The notes under the pieces: generated by a model
Database searches by the model: none
What the model saw: only the letters and a program-made list of their open reading frames with translations
Told to the model about the DNA's origin: nothing
In this document: positions 6,985 to 12,117 of the stretch, in pieces
Layout of the letters: each line of letters begins with the position of its first letter
Position numbering within the stretch: position 1 is the stretch's first letter
Made by a program: the position numbers and the translations under genes
Origin: Ktedonobacter sp. 13_1_20CM_4_53_11
GTDB lineage: Bacteria; Chloroflexota; Ktedonobacteria; Ktedonobacterales; Ktedonobacteraceae
Direction of reading: 5' to 3'
NCBI GenBank assembly: GCA_001919995.1
Contig: MNIY01000169.1
Span: 1-12,117 of the forward strand
DNA length: 12,117 nucleotides

Positions 6985-7743
6985 TCATGAACGGTGCATC
7001 CTCCTTCCAATCCCCTTACTGCGCGTCGTGGAAGATGATCCCCACGGTGTGACGTTGACCAGAACGCACCTGGCTGACCCATGGCGCATATTGACCCGAT
7101 AGGTGCCACGAGTGCCCTGCACTGGACGGGTGTGAACCGCGAAAGCCACAGCATCACCCTGCTGGAGCGGCACGACTTCCGCGCGCGTTTGCATGCGCGG
7201 GCGCTGCTCGGTGAGCACAAATTCGCCGCCCTTGAAGTCTTGACCAGGGGCGGAGAGCAGAATGGCCACCTGAATTGGGAAAACATGCTCTCCATAGAGA
7301 TCCTGATGCAGGCAGTTGTAATCGCCTGACACGTACTGCAAGAGCAGTGGCGTCGGTCTGATCTGCCCAACTGCGTGGCAGCGCGCCAGCAAGTCCGCAT
7401 GCTCGTCCGGGTAACGGATGTTGCTGCTCAGACCGGCTTCCCAGCTATTGGCGATGGGGACGAAACGTGCGTAGAGAGCCGAGCGTAGGTCTGCGATGAC
7501 GGTGGGTAGCGGATACGCGAAGTATTTGTACTCTCCACGCCCAAAGCCATGCCGCGCCATGAGAATGTGGCTACGGAACGGCTCGTTCTGCGGATACAGT
7601 GCGGCGAGTTGTTGACATTCCTCGGCCGAAAGTAACTGGCTGAGAACGGCATTGCCGGCACTGCTGAGGGAACGTCCGATCTGCTCCCAGTCGAGGGCTT
7701 GCACACGCTCCACTCCTGTAGTGGTCGTTGTTTGTGTCTTCAT
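6985..7743 (-). CDS. 2OG-Fe(II) oxygenase, C-terminus frameshifted
   Basis: Start ATG 7743 has GGAAAGG five bases upstream and overlaps the stop of the methyltransferase gene as ATGA, so the two are co-translated. The iron site is seen as His146-x-Asp148 (CLHQDLYG) and His204 (FAVHTRP). Arg216 in YRVNMRHG is the likely 2-oxoglutarate anchor. After Gly222 (nt 7078-7080) one base appears to be missing. The expected end (VSQVRSGQRH, then IIFHDAQ) lies in the next frame with TAA at 7016-7018, whereas the actual frame runs on to 6985. All presumed ligands precede the shift, so partial activity is possible. Relatives of this protein often sit beside ada genes, which points to DNA or nucleotide dealkylation. 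It is not a textbook AlkB and its substrate is unproven. Confidence 0.8.
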   Translation of the reverse strand: MKTQTTTTTGVERVQALDWEQIGRSLSSAGNAVLSQLLSAEECQQLAALYPQNEPFRSHILMARHGFGRGEYKYFAYPLPTVIADLRSALYARFVPIANSWEAGLSSNIRYPDEHADLLARCHAVGQIRPTPLLLQYVSGDYNCLHQDLYGEHVFPIQVAILLSAPGQDFKGGEFVLTEQRPRMQTRAEVVPLQQGDAVAFAVHTRPVQGTRGTYRVNMRHGSARCVLVNVTPWGSSSTTRSKGIGRRMHRS

Positions 7744-8102
7744 AAGTACCTTTCCCCTTTCTTCAGGAGCGCCCGTTTGCACTCGACGCCCCAGCGATAA
7801 CCGGATAATGAGCCATCGTTTTTGACCACACGATGACAGAAGATGGCGACAGCAAACCGGTTTGCGTCACAAGTCTGCGCAATAGCCCGCGTCGCTTTGG
7901 GCGGGCCAATGCGTTTGGCAATCTCTGCGTAGCTGAGGGTTGAACCTGCAGAGATCTGACGTAACGCCTGCCAGACGCGTTGCTGGAAGGCTGTGCCCCG
8001 GATATCCAATGGCAGGTTTAGCCCAATGAAAGCACCATGCTGTTTCTTGCTTTCACATTGGGATGATCTTCCTTGAAGGAAGTTCAGGATTAATGCTCTC
8101 AT
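7740..8102 (-). CDS. Methylated-DNA-protein cysteine methyltransferase C-terminal domain (Ada/OGT), 5' truncated
   Basis: The 120-residue frame is the C-terminal catalytic part of Ada/OGT. It contains LPLDIRGTAFQQRVWQAL (30-47), YAEIAKRIG (58-66), an arginine-finger position TRA (71-73) and RVVKNDGSLSGYRWGVE (91-107). The acceptor Cys89 lies in IFCHRV, where nearly all relatives have PCHRV, and the preceding NP has become NR (81-82). Cys, His90 and Glu107 of the reactive network remain. The N-terminal OGT subdomain, and the AraC-type HTH and zinc domain of a full Ada, are absent. The start at 8102 has no ribosome site, and the DinB-like gene ends 21 bases before it, so the 5' part was probably lost. 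The stop overlaps the oxygenase start by four bases. Repair of O6-methylguanine is family knowledge; activity of this form is uncertain. Confidence 0.8.
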   Translation of the reverse strand: MRALILNFLQGRSSQCESKKQHGAFIGLNLPLDIRGTAFQQRVWQALRQISAGSTLSYAEIAKRIGPPKATRAIAQTCDANRFAVAIFCHRVVKNDGSLSGYRWGVECKRALLKKGERYL

Positions 8103-8123
8103 GAAAAGAGGTGAGTAGAAGGT

Positions 8124-8596
8124 TCAGCTCCTAGCCCTTTCTTCAACTGGCCTCTCCCGCCATTCTTGTATCGCCCTGGCGTGCAGGGGGTAATGGCTGG
8201 AGGTATCGAGCTGGAGGCGATGCCGGAAGCGTGTCTCTCGCGTGAAGTACTCTTCAGGCACGCTTTGAATGTAGCTGATGAGTCGGCGGTGCGTTTCATC
8301 CAGTTGGCTCAGGACCTCGGAGAGCGCAAGGCTCCGTTTCTGTTCTATCATCTGCGCATTGAAAGCATCGAGGCCGCCGTACTGAACGTATCGCGGTGGC
8401 TTCTCCCCGTTGATGATGAGCGGCAGATACTTCAGCGCCTCCTCCTCCCATATAGTCACGTGCGCAAGGATCTCTTTCACCGACCAATCTCCCATGACGC
8501 CAGGCCTAGCAGTTGTGCATTGGACAGGCCAGTGTAAGACTCCTTGAGCGCCGTCCACGCCGTCTCCAGTCGTTTCAGAAGCTGTTGCTTATCCAT
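8124..8596 (-). pseudogene. DinB/YfiT-superfamily four-helix protein (ClbS/DfsB-like), one frameshift
   Basis: ATG at 8596 overlaps the stop of the Ada-zinc gene as ATGGATAA. It begins MDKQQLLKRLETAWTALKES, then YTGLSNAQLL. Near 8507-8511 one base is missing, and the protein continues in another frame as RPGVMGDWSVKEILAHVTIW. It proceeds through HRRLISYIQSVPEEYF to HYPLHARAIQEWRE and a stop at 8124. The 'PGV.G.WSVKE.LAH...WE' pattern and spaced histidines are those of DinB_2-type four-helix, often metal-binding proteins. ClbS, which destroys the DNA alkylator colibactin, belongs to this superfamily. Its place between Ada-like genes suggests a role in alkylator resistance, but that is inference. 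If the indel is a sequencing error, the protein is complete at ~157 residues. Confidence 0.75.
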
Positions 8597-8927
8597 GATT
8601 CTGAGAGTGTCTCCTTCTGGTCGCTAATTGCCTACGAGAATCACGAACTGGCCTGGTTTCCGATACGCCATCCTGCTGCGCCTTCCAGGTCGTGTAGGCA
8701 CCGGGGAGGCAGACTGCGCAGGGTCGGTAGCCCGCTGCCCGCGCGTCTTCTGAAGTCGAGAAGAAGACACGGTTGGGAACATAGCCTCCTCGGGCAAGAG
8801 CGCGCAGTGCGGCGGGGCAGTCGAGACGACCGGAGATGCGATTGCGGCGGTGACCACCCAGCGTCCCTGGGACAGCGCTGGCATACGGCTTCCCATCGGG
8901 ACCAACTAGTTTCCTGATCTGGCTCAT
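8589..8927 (-). CDS. Stand-alone Ada-type metal-binding (methyl-acceptor) domain protein, copy 2
   Basis: ATG 8927 follows a good ribosome site (GAAAGGGG, four bases spacing). Residues 1-80 mirror copy 1: LVGPDGKPYASAVPG, HRRNRISGRLDC (26-37) and AGYRPCAVC (65-73). Only Cys37, Cys70 and Cys73 are present, so one of the four zinc ligands of E. coli Ada is not a Cys here; a His may replace it. After LPGAYTTWKAQQ (to about 87) the last ~25 residues are Arg-rich and unlike the family. It is the first gene of a minus-strand run with the DinB-like, methyltransferase and oxygenase genes, and its stop overlaps the next start by eight bases. This looks like a split-Ada arrangement in which sensing and repair domains are separate proteins. 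Domain call firm, role inferred. Confidence 0.8.
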   Translation of the reverse strand: MSQIRKLVGPDGKPYASAVPGTLGGHRRNRISGRLDCPAALRALARGGYVPNRVFFSTSEDARAAGYRPCAVCLPGAYTTWKAQQDGVSETRPVRDSRRQLATRRRHSQNHG

Positions 8928-8939
8928 TCGTCCCCTTTC

Positions 8940-8945
8940 ATTTTA
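8940..8945 (-). promoter_or_regulatory. Possible -10 element for the minus-strand alkylation cluster
   Basis: On the minus strand TAAAAT lies 12 bases before the Ada-zinc copy 2 start, just upstream of its ribosome site, so the transcript would have a very short leader. No good -35 hexamer is seen 17 bases further up. Weak evidence; an upstream promoter is equally possible. Confidence 0.22.
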
Positions 8946-9237
8946 CGCACGATTTAGGGTTAGAAAGCGTCATCCTGCACCCTCACCAGAAGCTTCATCC
9001 AAGTGAGGACTTGCGGCATCGAGGAGGGCCTCGTGAACCGGTACGGGATGCCATGATCACTACCTCCCCCAGGTTCTAGCTCCTCCCTCCTCTTCTCCAG
9101 TGGACTCCTGCCCCTTCCATCTTGGGCGTTTCCTCCCTTCCTGCTCTCGCCCAGCAATGGTACGGTGATGACAGCGATGGATGTCGTCCCCTCGTTCCCA
9201 CGTGTTGATGTTCTCCATGCCATCTCTGGTGAACCGA
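8946..9237. other. Intergenic stretch with no recognisable gene
   Basis: This stretch runs from the alkylation cluster to the IS end. Minus-strand frames here are open for 60-90 codons but are purine-rich and biased, with no motif I recognise. They probably stay open only because of base composition. No hairpin of note was seen. Confidence 0.5.
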
Positions 9238-9243
9238 TGGGAA

Positions 9244-9261
9244 TTGGCCCAGAAAAATGGA
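9244..9261. repeat. Terminal inverted repeat of the IS, orfB end
   Basis: TTGGCCCAGAAAAATGGA here corresponds to the reverse complement of 10489-10508 (TTGACCCAGAAAAAAGTGGA) with one substitution and a two-base length difference. It sits ~70 bases beyond the orfB stop. Confidence 0.7.
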
Positions 9262-9332
9262 CTCCTCGAATTTGGAAATGAACTCATCCTTGACGCAGTT
9301 GCCTGCTCAAAAGCAACCGGGCTGACAAATTG

Positions 9333-10143
9333 TCACGTCGAATGGAATCGGATGGGATGATCAAAGCACTCCAGGTCCTCGAACATGGCTGATCGGGCTT
9401 GTTGTCGGCTCTGGAAGCGTGGGCGATCGAGACACTCTTTGGTGAGTGTGGCAAAAAAGGACTCCATGGCCGCCTTCTCCCAACAAGTGGCGGTTCGGCT
9501 CATACTCACCTCAATGCCCAGTTCACGTAGCGCAGCCTGAGAGCGATCGGAAGGAAACTCCGTGCCTCGATCGGAATGATGCAGGAGTCCAGCGAATGTC
9601 AGCCGCCTCGCTACAGCCATGCGGAGCGCCAGTTCAACCAAGGCGCCATCTTCGGTGGCTGCCATCGCCCAACCTCCCAGCATACGTGAGAAGAGATCGA
9701 GGATGACAGCCAGATACAACCAGCCCTCTGCTGGTTCGACGGCTTTGGTATCGCTGACCCATTTGCTCGTTGGCTGCTCTGCCGTCAACTCCCGATTGAG
9801 ATGATTGGGGGCAAATCGAGCTCGTGGATCGCTTTTGGTGGTCGGCTTGCGCGAACGTTTCGCTCCAGCTGACAAGCCCAACTGGTGCATCAGCCGCAGC
9901 ACTGGCTTGCGTGAACAAGGCCTGCCACGCGCTTTGAGCACCGCATGGATGGGCGGACTCCCAGAGACTTGGCGATGGGGAAGACAAAATCTGCTGGATT
10001 TCGCCTGCGAGCTTGGCATCTTCTCGACAGTGGTGGGAAGCCTTCCGGCCTTTCCAGGCATCAGAGCCGCTCTCGGAAACCTCCAGCGCTTTGCACAGCA
10101 GGGTGATCGAGTACTGCTGGCTCTGCTCGGCCATGAATTGCAA
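9333..10143 (-). pseudogene. IS3-family orfB transposase, frameshifted DDE integrase
   Basis: From 10143 the frame reads MQFMAEQSQQYSITLLCKAL, the usual start of orfB with its N-terminal helical region, up to GEIQQI (nt ~9985). A base shift inside an ATTTTG tract then moves the rest into another frame: PIHAVLKARG, SKWVSDTKAV, SDRGTEF and AAMESFFATL, with stop at 9333-9335. The catalytic triad is present as Asp in SDTKAV, Asp in HHSDRG and Glu in AMESFF, the last two 36 positions apart, matching DD(35)E. Conserved positions have mutated: CWEKA for the usual CWDNA, FEDLECFDHP for F.Y...FYN. The frame break and these changes argue for loss of activity. Confidence 0.85.
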
Positions 10144-10176
10144 TTTCCCAGCTGGCCGCGCGAAAAGATGCCTCGA

Positions 10177-10443
10177 GCTTTTTTTAAGCTATCACGCTCC
10201 TGTCGCAGAAGATCATGCTCGCGCTTTCCCTGTCGCATTTCTTCTTCCTGTGGGGGTTGATGCCCACTGCCCGGAAAGGCTTGCTCACCTTGCTGGGAGA
10301 ACAGCTGACACCAATGATGCAAGGTCCTGTCGGCAATACGAAGACTCGCGTGCAATTTGCGCGAGCGGCTTCTGACTCGATTGTGCGAGTTGGACCGCTT
10401 CTCCCTTCAATTCTCTCGTAAAAGTTCGCTGTGTCTTTTGCAT
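10177..10443 (-). pseudogene. IS3-family orfA (HTH protein), frameshifted
   Basis: ATG 10443 begins MQKTQRTFTRELKGEAVQLA, the usual orfA opening, and continues QSSQKPLAQIARE. One extra base (GAG-T-CTT, ~10347) then shifts the frame. LRIADRTLHHWCQLFSQQG completes the helix-turn-helix, followed by a charged leucine-zipper helix (MRQGKREHDLLRQERDSLKK). The gene ends around an A7 run (TTAAAAAAAGC, plus-strand T-run 10179-10185), the place where IS3 elements make the OrfAB fusion by -1 frameshifting. No orfA stop codon remains after the A-run in this frame. Confidence 0.8.
10179..10185 (-). promoter_or_regulatory. Slippery A-run for -1 frameshifting in the IS
   Basis: Minus strand TTAAAAAAAGC. 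Moving back one base here joins orfA (RDSLKK) to the orfB frame (SSRHLFARPAGKLQFMAEQ), as in active IS3 elements. The site is kept although both genes are otherwise broken. Confidence 0.55.
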
Positions 10444-10488
10444 GGCCTTTTCCCTCTCTGTGTTGGGTCCACTTCTTCAAGTTTCCCC

Positions 10489-10508
10489 TCCACTTTTTTC
10501 TGGGTCAA
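10489..10508. repeat. Terminal inverted repeat of the IS, orfA end
   Basis: TCCACTTTTTTCTGGGTCAA is the partner of 9244-9261 in reverse complement. It lies ~45 bases upstream of the orfA start. Confidence 0.7.
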
Positions 10509-10513
10509 GACCA

Positions 10514-11098
10514 TTGTAAGGAGGCACATTTTTAGGCTTGTTCGCTACTTTTTAGCAACTCGTTGCGCAATTCGTGGGAAGGGGGATCAAGAAGTCGAGC
10601 GACTAGCCAAGACGGCAGAAAATCAACCTCTGGGCCTACCACCAAGTGCTCGTGAGAACCCTTTTCGGTTCACAGAAACATTGGATGACCACATCAAGCG
10701 AAACAGAACAGTATGAAGCGGCCCTCGGGATCACACAGAAAAGAGCCTGCTCAGTCTCTCTTCTACAGAAACACAAAATTTAGAACAACCTATGAGCCGC
10801 TACCAGTTGCGGCTCCCAGGTACGATTTTATGAGACTTTGGAAAGATACGCCCGGTACGACATATCGAGACTCAACACTCGTTTGTATTGGTCACACATA
10901 GTAGCAGCATAGCAAGGCTGCTTGTTTGATGCAATCGCTACTGGTTGCGACAGCGTGTCGTGATTGCTGCCAGCCGTTTCAGGGAGTGAGTGTTTAAGAA
11001 AAAGCAGCTGGTGTCGTCTTTCTTAGTGGAAGGCGACAAATATCCTGAGCTTTTATAAGACATATGCGGCACGTTCAGAAGGAGGAGGATTTCTTTCT
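10514..11098. other. Non-coding stretch with several short hairpins
   Basis: No frame here gives a protein I recognise; the plus frame across 10357-10716 begins inside the IS and looks random. Small structures are visible: GAGCCGC/GCGGCTC (10794-10815), AGCAGC/GCTGCT followed by TTGTTT (10903-10928), CGACA-GCG-TGTCG (10948-10960), and TAAGAAA/TTTCTTA (10995-11025). CGCTAC followed by GTTGCG occurs three times (10543-10567, 10798-10811, 10936-10949). The last hairpin lies ~75 bases beyond the DUF1801 stop and could end that transcript. Confidence 0.45.
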
Positions 11099-11497
11099 TC
11101 ATGGCTTTTGTTTTCTTAACGTACGCCAGCCACCCGTGCGGTTGTTTTTGATGACTTCCCTCAAGAGGTTGAAAAGCGCACGTTGGTTGATGGGTTCGCC
11201 TTGGCGGACCTGAATCGTACGCGCAGTCAGGTTGCCTTGGCCCTGGTTGATGATGCCTTCGGGATCGGGCGCTATGGGATCATAGATGAAGATGTTGAGA
11301 TGGTTCTTGGTCCCTAGCAGTGCGCAAATGTTCCCCTCTAGCGTAAAGTAAGGTTGCTTAGCGCGCTTGATGGTTTCAGCTACATCGGGGTCTGCGGCAT
11401 GCACCAAATCACGCACCTGGCGAGCCATGTCCTGTTGCCAGGCGGGCAGAGTACTGATGTATTGGTCGACGCGAGGATCGATCTGATATCCACTCAT
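11099..11497 (-). CDS. DUF1801-domain protein
   Basis: This 132-residue protein starts at ATG 11497 with an AAGGG ribosome site. The start is one base after the stop of the VOC gene, so translation is almost certainly coupled. An in-frame ATG further up (11569) lies inside that gene and is rejected. PRVDQYISTLPAWQQDMARQ at the N-terminus, AETIKRAKQPYFTLEGNICAL in the middle, and LFNLLREVIKNN near the end fit DUF1801 (YdhG-like fold). The family binds small ligands or iron-related partners in some species, but function is largely unknown. Length is normal and no frameshift is seen. A role shared with the VOC partner is likely but undefined. Confidence 0.82.
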   Translation of the reverse strand: MSGYQIDPRVDQYISTLPAWQQDMARQVRDLVHAADPDVAETIKRAKQPYFTLEGNICALLGTKNHLNIFIYDPIAPDPEGIINQGQGNLTARTIQVRQGEPINQRALFNLLREVIKNNRTGGWRTLRKQKP

Positions 11498-11498
11498 G

Positions 11499-11915
11499 CT
11501 ACCCTTGTTTTTCTCCCTGGAACATCCAACGTACGCCAAATTTATCCGTGAGCGCTCCATAGCTCCCAAACGGCATTTCTCCCAAAGGGTCTAGAAGGGC
11601 TAGGTCTGCTCCTTCTGAAAGCTTCTCAAAAATCTCTTTGAGGTCCTTATAGGCTCCCTCGCTCATGTAAAGACAGACGGTATTGCCTTGTTTTGGAGTT
11701 CTCGTGGAATGAAGCCAGTCCGATGCCGAAATGTCTAGAGCACCACTTGTGAGCCGCGAGTTGACTACCTTGTTATGCTGCTCAGCAGGAAATTGACCTT
11801 TCATAGGGGAGTCTCCGAGCGGCGTTAGAGTAAGCTCTCCACCAAGGCAAGCTTTGTAAAACGTCATGGCCTCAGCACAATTACCGTCGAATAAAAGATA
11901 GGGTGTGAGTTTCAT
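11499..11915 (-). CDS. VOC-family (PhnB-like glyoxalase-fold) protein
   Basis: The 138-residue protein opens MKLTPYLLFDGNCAEAMTFY and KACLGGEL, the signature of PhnB-like members of the vicinal-oxygen-chelate superfamily. It closes with FGVRWMFQG, the typical final strand. Family proteins form paired beta-alpha-beta-beta-beta modules, usually dimeric and cytoplasmic; many act in resistance or small-molecule turnover, and many lack known substrates. The start ATG 11915 has AAAGGA about 15 bases upstream, a long spacing. An extended -10 promoter lies ~40 bases upstream. The gene is followed after one base by DUF1801. It appears intact. Confidence 0.88.
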   Translation of the reverse strand: MKLTPYLLFDGNCAEAMTFYKACLGGELTLTPLGDSPMKGQFPAEQHNKVVNSRLTSGALDISASDWLHSTRTPKQGNTVCLYMSEGAYKDLKEIFEKLSEGADLALLDPLGEMPFGSYGALTDKFGVRWMFQGEKQG

Positions 11916-11955
11916 AGTAATTGCGACGTATCCTTTCCATTCACTTGGCAGCGCT

Positions 11956-11964
11956 ATTATATCA
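11956..11964 (-). promoter_or_regulatory. Extended -10 promoter for the VOC-DUF1801 pair
   Basis: On the minus strand TGATATAAT gives a consensus TATAAT (11961-11956) preceded by TG at the extended -10 spacing. It is ~41 bases upstream of the VOC start on the same strand. No TTGACA-like -35 is seen at 17 bases, which an extended -10 does not need. Confidence 0.6.
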
Positions 11965-12117
11965 CATGCCTGCTTTCCGTCGTTCGTAATAGAGAAGAAG
12001 CGTCCGTATGGCAGTCACAATCGGGGTTGAGTTCTTCCTTGACGTCAGCATAGACTCACGCCAAGTTTGCTATTGACATATTGCTATATGATATCGGCAA
12101 GTATTTGCTACCAGTTT

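Larger units (their letters stand above)
9238..10513 (-). mobile_element. Degenerate IS3-family insertion sequence (~1.28 kb)
   Basis: The element carries orfA and orfB on the minus strand between imperfect inverted ends. From outside inward the orfB-side end reads TGGGAATTGGCCCAGAAAAA and the orfA-side end TGGTCTTGACCCAGAAAAA. The TG start, 1.2-1.3 kb size, HTH plus leucine-rich orfA, DD(35)E orfB and an A-run at the orfA/orfB border are IS3-family traits, nearest in style to the IS2/IS150 groups. Both genes are frameshifted and several normally invariant residues are changed. No target-site duplication is visible next to the chosen ends. The element is therefore probably dead. The boundaries are uncertain by several bases. 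Confidence 0.82.

Noticed and set aside
8124..8596. Reading the DinB-like gene as a second DNA polymerase IV
   Set aside because: The name is shared but the sequence is a DinB/YfiT four-helix protein with no polymerase motifs.
8960..9287. Overlapping minus-strand frames of 75-87 codons
   Set aside because: They are rich in Gly, Arg and Glu from purine-rich DNA, lack motifs and lack a convincing ribosome site.
10357..10901. Plus-strand frames crossing the IS end
   Set aside because: They begin inside the transposase gene in antisense and show no family pattern.
12073..12092. TTGACA followed by TATGAT as a promoter at the right edge
   Set aside because: The spacer is only 8 bases, too short for a sigma-70 promoter, and the downstream gene lies outside the window.

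Overview
The window looks like an accessory, decay-prone stretch of a large GC-moderate soil bacterium. Small stand-alone Ada-type metal-binding proteins, a TniB-like orphan ATPase, a degenerate IS3 element, PP2C debris and many truncated genes side by side recall Ktedonobacteria (Chloroflexota). That assignment is inference from protein style only; no rRNA or marker gene is present.

Layout, left to right. 1-1632 (+): the last ~58 codons of an MDR-family NADP-dependent oxidoreductase; a 19-codon ORF with a strong ribosome site; a Gal80-like Gfo/Idh/MocA oxidoreductase that has lost its C-terminus and runs out of frame into a MarR-family regulator that has lost its N-terminus. 1681-3275 (+): a palindromic candidate operator, then an intact 14-TM-type MFS drug exporter closed by a perfect hairpin. 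3372-5363 (+): three remnants in a row, namely a twice-frameshifted TniB/IstB-like AAA ATPase, the C-terminal tip of a PP2C phosphatase, and a DNA polymerase IV gene without its 5' end and with two frameshifts. 5403-5585: a non-coding patch of nested inverted and direct repeats. 5696-6814 (+): an alpha/beta hydrolase with a complete catalytic triad and an anomalous ~120-codon tail that runs antisense across the next gene.

6527-8927 (all -): the most coherent part of the window, an alkylation-damage cluster. Reading from its 5' end it holds a stand-alone Ada-type zinc domain (copy 2), a DinB/YfiT-superfamily four-helix protein (one frameshift), an Ada/MGMT C-terminal methyltransferase domain with an altered active-site motif (FCHRV), and a 2OG-Fe(II) oxygenase joined by an ATGA overlap. 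A second, diverged Ada-zinc gene (copy 1) lies downstream. In effect the parts of E. coli-type Ada (zinc methyl-acceptor domain and OGT domain) are separate proteins, with no AraC-type HTH in between.

9238-10513 (-): one IS3-family element with recognisable inverted repeats, a DD(35)E triad and a slippery A-run, but broken in both orfA and orfB. 10514-11098: no gene seen. 11099-11915 (-): a tightly coupled VOC/PhnB-like and DUF1801 gene pair behind an extended -10 promoter.

At least eight one- or two-base shifts fall between 3.8 and 10.4 kb, while the MFS, VOC and DUF1801 genes are clean. Either this is a genuine pseudogene graveyard or the assembly carries indel errors. That question should be settled before any functional reading of the cluster.
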